Assembly: GCA_035463295.1 (NCBI GenBank)
Contig: DATHTK010000073.1
Coordinates: forward strand, 1-38,660
DNA: 38,660 bases
Direction of reading: 5' to 3'
From: DATHTK01 sp035463295
GTDB taxonomy: Bacteria; Actinomycetota; Rubrobacteria; Rubrobacterales; Rubrobacteraceae
Part shown: positions 32,667 through 38,660 of the stretch, in pieces
How positions within the stretch are numbered: position 1 is the first letter of the stretch
Layout: each line of letters opens with the position of its first letter
Position numbers and translations under genes: made by a program
Notes under the pieces: generated by a model
Database searches by the model: none
What the model was told of the DNA's origin: nothing
Seen by the model: the letters and a program-made list of their open reading frames with translations, nothing else

Positions 32667-33446
32667 ATGAGCGGACTGCTAGAGGGCAAGAAGGTGCTGG
32701 TAACTGGCGTACTGGACCGACGGTCCATCGCTTTTTCGGCGGCTCGCCTGGCGGTCGAGCAGGGCGCGCACATAGCCCTCTCCGGCTTCGGCAAGGCCAA
32801 GAACCTCACCACCCGGACCGCAAGACGCCTCGACCCAGAGCCACCTGTCCTCGAGCTAGACGTGAACAGACCCGAGGACATAGAGGCGGTGGCGGCGGAC
32901 CTCGGGGAGCGCTGGGGCGAGCTCGACGGCGTCGTCCACGCGATAGCCTTCGCCCCGGAGGATGCCCTCGGGGGCAACTTCCTCACGGCCGGATGGCCCT
33001 CGGTCGCAACGGCGCTCCAGACCTCGGCGTACTCGCTCAAGGCCCTCACGGTTGGTCTCGCCGACCTGATGAAGCCCGGCTCCTCGGTCGTCGGGCTCGA
33101 CTTCGACGCCCGGGTAGCGTGGCCGGCCTACGACTGGATGGGCGTCGCCAAGGCCGCGCTCGAGTCGACCTCGCGCTACCTCGCCCGGGATCTCGGCCCC
33201 AGAGGCATCCGCGTCAACCTCGTGTCGGCCGGTCCGATCAGGACCCTCGCCGCCAAGGGCATAAGCGGCTTCGATGAGATAGAGGGCGAGTGGGAGCGGC
33301 AGTCTCCATTGGGCTGGGAGACCGGAGACCCCGAGCCCGTGGGCAAGGCCGTGGTGAGCCTCCTCTCCGACTGGTGGCCGGCTACTACGGGAGAGCTGAT
33401 CCACGTGGACGGCGGCTATCACGCGATGGGCGCCCCGATCAAGTAG
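32667..33446 (+). CDS. fabI: Enoyl-[acyl-carrier-protein] reductase, NADH (FabI/InhA type)
   Basis: Last step of each fatty-acid elongation cycle. Atypical SDR of 259 residues: the cofactor motif VTGVLDRRSIA near 12-22, LDVNRPEDIEAV, the AIAFAPEDALGGNF loop, and the catalytic pair Tyr155/Lys162 in YDWMGVAKAALES. The spacing Tyr-x6-Lys is the FabI hallmark. FDARVAWPAY resembles mycobacterial InhA. C-terminal HVDGGYHAMGAP. Start ATG has GGGAGG four bases upstream. It may be co-transcribed with the LTA-synthase-like gene. Confidence 0.92.
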   Translation: MSGLLEGKKVLVTGVLDRRSIAFSAARLAVEQGAHIALSGFGKAKNLTTRTARRLDPEPPVLELDVNRPEDIEAVAADLGERWGELDGVVHAIAFAPEDALGGNFLTAGWPSVATALQTSAYSLKALTVGLADLMKPGSSVVGLDFDARVAWPAYDWMGVAKAALESTSRYLARDLGPRGIRVNLVSAGPIRTLAAKGISGFDEIEGEWERQSPLGWETGDPEPVGKAVVSLLSDWWPATTGELIHVDGGYHAMGAPIK

Positions 33447-33476
33447 CGCGGCTCCCTCGGTCCTACTGCGCCAGAC

Positions 33477-34301
33477 TTACCGATATGCAACGGCGAGATA
33501 GGTTTCCGCAGGAAAGACGATCCCGGCGTCGTCCACGTACGCCCGGAGCGCTTCTCTGAGGTCCCGGATCAGAGCTCGGCGAACGTCGTCGCCCAACGCT
33601 CCAATCGGCCCGGCCAGCGGCGAACTGGCCCCCTCCTGCCGCAGAAACTCCTCGGCCGACGGGTAGCGAACCGTTCCGATGCCGATGAGGATTCGCACGT
33701 CCCGGAACCCCGCGCCTGCGACGAGATCGCGAAGCCCATCCGCGTTCAACGAAGAGAACGGCGAGCGCATCATCGCTGCGGCATCTACGCCTGCGTGCCG
33801 CTCTAACGCCTCCGCCAGCGCGACGTAACCTGGGTTATGCTCGATCGACCGCAAGACGCTCAGTGCCACGCGCCCGTTCGACACGAGCACACGATACATC
33901 TCGCGCAACGCGGCAGGCTGGTCCGAAAAGAACTGCAAACCCTGCTGACAGAAGACGACGTCGAACGTACCGTCCGGGAAATGCATGTCGCTCGCGTCTC
34001 CCTGACGCCACTCGATCGGTGGGCGAAGCTCCGATGAGATCTTGCGCGCCACCCTCAGCATGTCCTCGTTCAGATCGAGGCCAACGACCATACCGTCGAC
34101 GCCAACCCACGGGGCGACGCTGCGCGCCACGATGCCGGTTCCGCAGGCCACGTCCAGCGCTCGCTCCCCCGGCCGCGGCACCGCGAGCTCGACGAGGTAC
34201 TCCGCTCCCGGTGCGAAGAAGAGGGGCACCAGGTAGCGCTCGTAGGCCTCGGCGCTGCTCTCTTCAAGCTGCCATCCCTGCGATTGTCGTAGCTCGCTCA
34301 T
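33477..34301 (-). CDS. Class I SAM-dependent methyltransferase
   Basis: 274 residues. Motif I is VACGTGIVARSVAP near 50-63, an acidic loop DLNEDML near 75, DASDMHFPDGTFDVVFCQQGLQFF near 108-131 and ALREMYRVLVSNGRV. The C-terminal half resembles the UbiE/type-11 family found in antibiotic- or quinone-type methyltransferases; the substrate is unknown. Start ATG 34299-34301 has AAAGGAT upstream. It lies 71 bases downstream of an ECF sigma gene on the same strand, so the two may form one unit. Confidence 0.88.
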   Translation of the reverse strand: MSELRQSQGWQLEESSAEAYERYLVPLFFAPGAEYLVELAVPRPGERALDVACGTGIVARSVAPWVGVDGMVVGLDLNEDMLRVARKISSELRPPIEWRQGDASDMHFPDGTFDVVFCQQGLQFFSDQPAALREMYRVLVSNGRVALSVLRSIEHNPGYVALAEALERHAGVDAAAMMRSPFSSLNADGLRDLVAGAGFRDVRILIGIGTVRYPSAEEFLRQEGASSPLAGPIGALGDDVRRALIRDLREALRAYVDDAGIVFPAETYLAVAYR

Positions 34302-34372
34302 CGAGCCATCCTTTCCGTTGGGTGTCGGGTGAGGACGCTTTATGTCTAATCCCCAGTTGTTGAAATACACCC

Positions 34373-35401
34373 TCACATCTTTCTCTGGTCCTCGTCTTGG
34401 ATACCGAGAGCTCCGTTGACTCTTCGACCTTCCGGGTACCCCGGTGGCAGGCTCTCCTCCCAGCTGCCCTCCCTGGCGGGTCGGGAAGCGAGGTGCCAGT
34501 ACATCCGGCAGATCTTGTCATCGCGGTAGACGGCGACCTGGGTAAAGGCGGTGGGGCAGCGGCGCGGGTTGTCGGGGGGGTTCTCGACGTCGCACTCGAT
34601 CACCGCGACATCCTTGCTGGAGATGACCTCCTTCGGGTGGATCTTTTGCCCGACCGCGAGATCTCTCTCCATATCCCCGACCAGAACCTCGTAGCCGCGG
34701 GTGAATACTTTCCCGCTGGATATGGACAGGACGAGGTCCTCCGAGAAGGCGCTGGCGAGGGTGTCGTAGCCTATGGCCCGGTTGTACTGTGCGTAGGCGG
34801 CCTCGAAGAAGTTCGCGCGAGCCTCGACGAGCTGGCGCGTCTCATTGTGCTCCAGGCCGGCTGTCTCCAGGAGGACCTCGGCGAGCTTGTGTTTGGCCGT
34901 ATTCAGCCTGCTCTTCACCGTGCCCACGGGCACGCCGAGGACGGCGGAGATCTCCTCGTAGGAGCGGTGGCCGGCAAAATAGCGCAGCATCGCCGTGGCC
35001 TGCAGGTGTTTCGGAAGCCTGCCCAGAGCGGTCCACACCCACTCGCGCATCGCCAGGCGATCTATCGCCTCCTCGACCGAGGACACCAGTAAACCCGGCT
35101 CGGCGCGCCGAGGAATCTCCTCGAAGTGCACCTCCCCTTGCCTCTCCCTCAGACGCCTCAGGCACACGTTGCGCACGATGCCACGCAGCCACCCGCCCAC
35201 TGCCTCCGGCTCGCGCAGCCGGTCGATCATACGCAGGGCTATTAGGGAGGCGTCCTGAACGGCGTCCTGTGCGTCGGGGCCGTGGCCCAGGAAGCGCAGA
35301 GCCAGGGCGTAAAGTGGCGCGCGGTGGCGTTCGAGCAGTATCCCGAGGCTCGCGGTATCGCCGCTTTGAGCTACCCTTGCGAGCTCTGCGTCACTCAACA
35401 C
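34373..35401 (-). CDS. ECF sigma factor with C-terminal NTF2/SnoaL-like domain
   Basis: 342 residues. Region 2 (about 15-80) has RHRAPLYALALRFLGHGPDAQDAVQDASLIALRMIDRL and GWLRGIVRNVCLRRLR; region 4 (about 120-180) has LPKHLQATAMLRYFAGHRSYEEISAVLGVPVGTVKSRL. Residues about 200-315 form a SnoaL/NTF2-like fold: FFEAAYAQYNRAIGYDTLASAFSEDL, RGYEVLVGDMERDL, VAVYRDDKICRMYW. In related groups the tail replaces an anti-sigma factor and controls activity. The ECF41 WLPEP linker motif is not seen. Start is GTG 35399-35401 with AAGGAG six bases upstream (TTG next codon possible). Confidence 0.88.
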   Translation of the reverse strand: MLSDAELARVAQSGDTASLGILLERHRAPLYALALRFLGHGPDAQDAVQDASLIALRMIDRLREPEAVGGWLRGIVRNVCLRRLRERQGEVHFEEIPRRAEPGLLVSSVEEAIDRLAMREWVWTALGRLPKHLQATAMLRYFAGHRSYEEISAVLGVPVGTVKSRLNTAKHKLAEVLLETAGLEHNETRQLVEARANFFEAAYAQYNRAIGYDTLASAFSEDLVLSISSGKVFTRGYEVLVGDMERDLAVGQKIHPKEVISSKDVAVIECDVENPPDNPRRCPTAFTQVAVYRDDKICRMYWHLASRPAREGSWEESLPPGYPEGRRVNGALGIQDEDQRKM

Positions 35402-35660
35402 CGAGATCTCCTTTTCTCGTACACCATTCTACCCATCTCGTAAAGTAAGTCGCTTCTGCCTGGCGAGAAGTTCAGAATGGCAGGTAGCTACCCGAGATTG
35501 GGCAGCGAGGACCTTATGATCGGAATTGCGCAGCAGCCGTTCACGTAGAGCTGGGCAACTTCGTGGTGGAGTGTCGTCCAGGCAAACGCCACGGTCACGA
35601 TGCGGAGACCCTTGAAGAGAGTATAGACTAAGCACGAGAAGTTCTAGAAAGGGCAACTGG
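35402..35660. promoter_or_regulatory. Divergent region between the ECF sigma and an unknown membrane protein
   Basis: No gene; no clear consensus promoter. TATAGACT near 35623 on the plus strand may be a -10 for the membrane-protein gene but lacks a good -35. Confidence 0.3.
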
Positions 35661-37277
35661 ATGGATAACATCAACAAGCGCGTGAGCAGGCTACTGGCGC
35701 GTTTGTCCTCGGTCGGGCGCGTACGGTTGGTCATAGGGCTGGTAGTGGTCCTGGTCTTGATGTGGCTGGTATCCCCGGTCTTCCATGGCCCGGTGATGGC
35801 GTTGTACGTGAACTGGCCTTTCTTCCTCGTTGTAGTGATCGGCGCGGTTCTCGGTGTCTACCTCTGGAGAGTGGGAGACAAGGACCCGGCCAAGATAGTG
35901 GCGGTAGTCGCTACCGTCGCGGCCGTGGCCTACCTGTTCGTGTCCACACCGCTGAGGGATCTCAAGTACCTCGACTCCATTGAGGCTCGAGAGATACCGG
36001 AGATGCCCGATACGACAGGGATGCGGTACCTCCCCTACGACGTGGCGGCTCGTTTCGGACAGAACACCCAGGACGACTCCACCCTGGTCCTCGGGGACTT
36101 CGAGCCCCTGGATAACGGAGAGGGCGGAATAGACTGGGTGGCACCGAGAGAACCGAACGGTCCCTGGAACTCCCTCGTTAACAACCAGAACGGGGTCATG
36201 GTCATCGAGCCCGACGGATCAGCCGAGATCGTGGACGGGGAGTTCCGTCGGGGCGAGGGGATGGCCCTCTACAGGAACGTCGGCTGGAAGCTCAAGAGGG
36301 CGAAGTTCTTCGCCCACCATACGAACCAGTACTACGTCCTCGACGGCGACGAGCTGCTCGGGGTGGTCCCGTACATAAGCTACAGGTTCTCCTTCCCAGT
36401 GATGGTGCCCCGGTGGGGAGGGGTCCTGGTCGTCCATCCCGATGGAGAGGTAGAGAACCTCTCTCCCGAGGAGGCCATAAACGATGAGCGTTTCGAGGGC
36501 GAGAGACTCTACCCCGAGGAGCTGGCGAGAAAAGTGGGCGACGTCTGGAAGTACCGCAACGGCTACTGGAACACCTGGTTCGCCCACGAAGACGAGACTC
36601 GGATCCCCCAGATAAGCCCGCCGGAGGAGGCTGACGCGGCCGAGGGGCAGCCCGCTACGCTTCAGGCAACCTCCACAAACCAGATGCCCTTCCTCATCCC
36701 CACGGAAGACGGGCCCGAGTGGTTCTCGGCGGCCGAGCCTTACGGCAGGAGCTTCTCGATGTACCGTGGGATCTACGTCGACGCCCACACCGGCGAGGTC
36801 ACCTACTTCAGACCCGAAACGGGTAGCGCCCTGATCGGGGTCAACAAGGCCCTCGATTACGCGCAGGCGACCTTCCCTAACTACCAGTGGGGCCAGAACG
36901 CGGTCATTCTCGAGCCCCGTCCCATAGTCAAAGACGAAACCCTCTACTGGATGGCGACCATCACGAACGCGGATAAAGCGGGTGTCAACCAGACCGTCAT
37001 GGTCAACGCCACCGAACAGGGCGAGGTGACGGTCCTGGAGACCTACGAGGACGTGGCGGCATTTATCGAAGGCGAAGACACCGGCGAGACGGTGAACGTC
37101 GAGAGCGGTGGCTCCCTCGAAACCTCAGAGGCGCCTACCGCCGCACCGGAGGCCGGGACGCCGGAAGAGCAACCCCCCGACTCCCAGTCCCCGGTCGATG
37201 TCTCCGATATGAGCGAGGAAGAGCTCATCAGGATCATAAGCGAAGCGGCTAACGAGCTCGAAAACAGAGAAGAGTAG
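35661..37277 (+). CDS. Membrane protein with large external domain, unknown
   Basis: 538 residues. Three hydrophobic spans at about 22-44, 51-69 and 75-94, then a large soluble region (100-460) rich in aromatic residues and Asp/Glu, with PRWGGVLVVHPDGEV, GNTWFAHEDETRIPQ-like segments and IYVDAHTGEVTYFRPETG. The region ANKAL...FPNYQW and EVTVLETYEDVAAFIEG resembles PepSY-like inhibitor folds, but this is weak. The last 90 residues are a Thr/Glu/Pro/Ser-rich linker ending in an acidic helix. No known family recognised. Start ATG with GAAAGGG upstream. Confidence 0.75.
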   Translation: MDNINKRVSRLLARLSSVGRVRLVIGLVVVLVLMWLVSPVFHGPVMALYVNWPFFLVVVIGAVLGVYLWRVGDKDPAKIVAVVATVAAVAYLFVSTPLRDLKYLDSIEAREIPEMPDTTGMRYLPYDVAARFGQNTQDDSTLVLGDFEPLDNGEGGIDWVAPREPNGPWNSLVNNQNGVMVIEPDGSAEIVDGEFRRGEGMALYRNVGWKLKRAKFFAHHTNQYYVLDGDELLGVVPYISYRFSFPVMVPRWGGVLVVHPDGEVENLSPEEAINDERFEGERLYPEELARKVGDVWKYRNGYWNTWFAHEDETRIPQISPPEEADAAEGQPATLQATSTNQMPFLIPTEDGPEWFSAAEPYGRSFSMYRGIYVDAHTGEVTYFRPETGSALIGVNKALDYAQATFPNYQWGQNAVILEPRPIVKDETLYWMATITNADKAGVNQTVMVNATEQGEVTVLETYEDVAAFIEGEDTGETVNVESGGSLETSEAPTAAPEAGTPEEQPPDSQSPVDVSDMSEEELIRIISEAANELENREE

Positions 37278-37451
37278 CGCCCGGAGAACCGAGCGTACGG
37301 TCCGCGCGCAGAGAGCGCCAGGCCGCTCTGGGCGCCTCGTCGAGGCCATCTAGTCCGAGGAGGAGCCTTTCCTGTCCGTTCACAGGTAAGCTAAGCTGGA
37401 CGCCGTTGTGGCCGGAAACGAGATCGAAACGGAAGGATGCTCGGGGGAGCC

Positions 37452-38213
37452 ATGAAGGGCAGGGACCTGGTCGAGACCTCGCTTCTGTACGTGGGCATAC
37501 CGGCCTTTACGCTGTATCCTCTGGGCTTTGTCGCCCTCGGCATCGAGATGTTGCGTGACCCGTTCTTCCCCTACTACGACTTCGACACGGTATGGAACGC
37601 TGTATCGCTCGTCCCGCAAACGGTGGTGATAGGCACGGGCGTCAGGCTGTTCTATCTCTCCCTGATCTCCACGGCTCTGGGCGTGGGCATCGCCTCGCTG
37701 ACATACCGACTCTTTCACCGTCGGCTCCAGGGCGACGAGGCACAGCCCGCGACGATCCCGCTGAGCGGCTGGTGGAGGCTCTACGCGGTGGTGCTGCTAC
37801 CCGTCGCGGCGCTGCTGCTCTGGAACACCGTCACCGTAGAGGGGTGGGGTGATGTCGGCTTCGTGGCCGGTTTCCTCGGGTTCTCAACCGGAAGCGGTCT
37901 GGTGATAGGGTACGCCAGGAGCGGGAGCCAGAAGAGACACTTCTTTGCCGGGATGCTGGTGGCTTACGCGGGCGCCATACTCGCGGCTCTGTGCATATCG
38001 GCGATACAGGACCCCCAGCTTCCGCTCGTCGAGGTAAACGCGCAGGTGGCTAGCGTGACTGCCTGCTCGGAGGTGCCGCCCGAGAGGCTCTTCGTGCTGT
38101 TGGCCGAGTCCGAGGCGTACTGGTACGTCTACAACAGCGACGGGCTTCTCGCCCTTCCGAACGGGGACGCCAAGGTCATCCGTTACCGGGACTGCCCGGG
38201 TTTCTCGCGCTGA
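37452..38213 (+). CDS. Multi-span membrane protein, unknown function
   Basis: 253 residues. Hydrophobic stretches near 10-32, 52-75 (VRLFYLSLISTALGVGIASL), 98-116, 120-142 and 152-175 suggest five spans. A hydrophilic C-terminal domain of about 75 residues contains two Cys (ACSEVPPERL and RDCPGF) and is probably external. A second ATG is chosen over the ATG at 37437 because GGGGGA precedes it; the first has its purine run directly touching the start. Same strand as the previous membrane protein, 174 bases downstream. Confidence 0.7.
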   Translation: MKGRDLVETSLLYVGIPAFTLYPLGFVALGIEMLRDPFFPYYDFDTVWNAVSLVPQTVVIGTGVRLFYLSLISTALGVGIASLTYRLFHRRLQGDEAQPATIPLSGWWRLYAVVLLPVAALLLWNTVTVEGWGDVGFVAGFLGFSTGSGLVIGYARSGSQKRHFFAGMLVAYAGAILAALCISAIQDPQLPLVEVNAQVASVTACSEVPPERLFVLLAESEAYWYVYNSDGLLALPNGDAKVIRYRDCPGFSR

Positions 38214-38218
38214 GACTG

Positions 38219-38250
38219 GCAGCGGGTCGCACGTAAGGTGCGCTCCCTGC
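38219..38250 (+). terminator. Stem-loop after the membrane-protein gene
   Basis: CGCAC pairs with GTGCG around a GTAAG loop, extended by GGG/CCC and GCA/TGC with small bulges, five bases after the stop. No T-run, so termination is only possible. Confidence 0.4.
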
Positions 38251-38277
38251 GAAGCGAGGCCTTCTCGAGACGACTTC

Positions 38278-38390
38278 TCGGGAATAACGGGCGAGGGGGG
38301 TGAATCCCGCAGCCTGTCTCGTCTCTGGTGCAGCTTCTTCGTCTGCTTCGGTCAAAGAAGGGACCCGGGCACCGTCACTAACGCCACCTG
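38278..38390 (+). ncRNA. Possible c-di-AMP riboswitch-like RNA element
   Basis: On the plus strand a GGGGTGAATC-type stretch (38294-38306) and, about 60 bases later, CCCGGGCACCGTCACTAAC (38364-38382) echo two conserved blocks of the ydaO-yuaA riboswitch (GGGGUGAAUC and CCCGxxCCCGUCAGCUAAC). The match is imperfect (a base is missing in CAGCTAAC) and there is no downstream gene on that strand; dnaB runs toward it. Treat as weak. Confidence 0.2.
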
Positions 38391-38410
38391 TAAATCCCAG
38401 AGAGAGTTGG

Positions 38411-38660
38411 CTAGCTTCTACGGGCGAGAGAAGCGAACTTGGTGTACTGCTCCATCCAGGCGAGCTGCACCTTGCCGGTGGGGCCGTTGCGGTGCTTGCC
38501 GACTATGACCTCGGCGATACCCTTGTCGTCGGACTCGGGGTTGTAGTACTCATCGCGGTAGAGGAACATCACCATGTCCGCGTCCTGCTCGATCGCGCCC
38601 GAATCACGCAGGTCGGAGAGAAGAGGACGCTTGTCGTGGCGCTGCTCGACGGCGCGGGAG
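38411..38660 (-). CDS. dnaB: Replicative DNA helicase DnaB, C-terminal fragment
   Basis: The last 82 codons of DnaB; the rest lies beyond the right edge. Seen: RPLLSDLRDSGAIEQDADMVMFLYRDEYYN, then IAEVIVGKHRNGPTG and a short end. These are RecA-fold motifs of the helicase domain, including the DLRDSGAIEQDAD block around the hexamer arginine-finger region. It ends with TAG at 38411-38413. It faces the unknown membrane-protein gene across a 197-base gap. Confidence 0.95.
   Translation of the reverse strand, partial: SRAVEQRHDKRPLLSDLRDSGAIEQDADMVMFLYRDEYYNPESDDKGIAEVIVGKHRNGPTGKVQLAWMEQYTKFASLARRS

Noticed and set aside
35429..35734. 101-codon minus-strand frame upstream of the 538-aa membrane protein
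   Set aside because: It overlaps the start of a well-supported plus-strand gene and has no ribosome site.
38278..38310. Cobalamin riboswitch
   Set aside because: GGTGAATCCC resembles part of it, but the conserved GCCACTG-type and B12-box segments are missing.
1..38660. CRISPR arrays, transposases, prophage genes and rRNA
   Set aside because: No regularly spaced repeats, no DDE or serine recombinase motifs, no phage structural genes and no rRNA signatures were seen on either strand.

Overview
The window reads as a chromosomal segment of a high-G+C actinobacterium, most likely a Rubrobacter or close relative. This rests on the combination of G/C-ending codons, many TTG and GTG starts, a short RpoD-type sigma factor, actinobacterial-style housekeeping order and thermophile-like membrane proteins; no database search was possible. 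There are no insertion sequences, prophage genes, CRISPR arrays or rRNA genes. One tRNA gene (Gln, UUG) is present.

Layout. Positions 1-146 hold the start of a secreted protein running off the left edge. From about 6.9 kb down to 0.5 kb a minus-strand housekeeping cluster runs tatD, rsmA/ksgA, ispE, tRNA-Gln, glmU, prs, rplY (L25/Ctc), pth. A second minus-strand cluster (10.6-7.2 kb) is recJ, a ROK sugar kinase and rsmI. Then come a phospholipase-D-type gene and a DUF697 gene (minus) and, divergently, rpoD/sigA (plus, 13.0-14.1 kb). From 14.1 to 17.1 kb are small minus-strand genes: an unlisted 56-residue membrane protein, an SRPBCC protein, a small membrane protein and an S41 (Ctp-like) protease homologue. 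From 23.0 to 17.1 kb is a complete dipeptide/oligopeptide ABC transporter (binding lipoprotein, two permeases, two ATPases). From 25.4 to 23.2 kb is a compact ECF sigma / zinc anti-sigma / exported bactofilin-like membrane protein operon with overlapping stop-start codons and an ECF-type promoter. Next are a Crp/Fnr regulator, an unknown protein, a YugP-type membrane zinc protease and, divergently, a LysM protein; then acetyl-CoA synthetase (minus), an LTA-synthase-like membrane sulfatase and an InhA/FabI enoyl reductase (plus). The right end has a SAM methyltransferase downstream of an ECF sigma factor with an NTF2/SnoaL-like tail (minus), two unknown membrane proteins (plus) and the C-terminus of replicative helicase DnaB (minus, truncated by the window edge).

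The main points for a second look are: (i) the ECF/anti-sigma/bactofilin-like operon as a possible envelope-stress scaffold; (ii) pth, which has no ordinary start codon where the fold needs one and a 14-bp hairpin next to the only candidate; (iii) two enzyme-family members with a changed catalytic lysine (PLD HxK to HxH, S41 GKG to GTG); (iv) genes with a -10 box six or seven bases before the start codon, suggesting leaderless mRNAs; (v) an orphan TATAAT-plus-palindrome site at 14.33 kb; (vi) a c-di-AMP-riboswitch-like stretch at the right end with no gene behind it.
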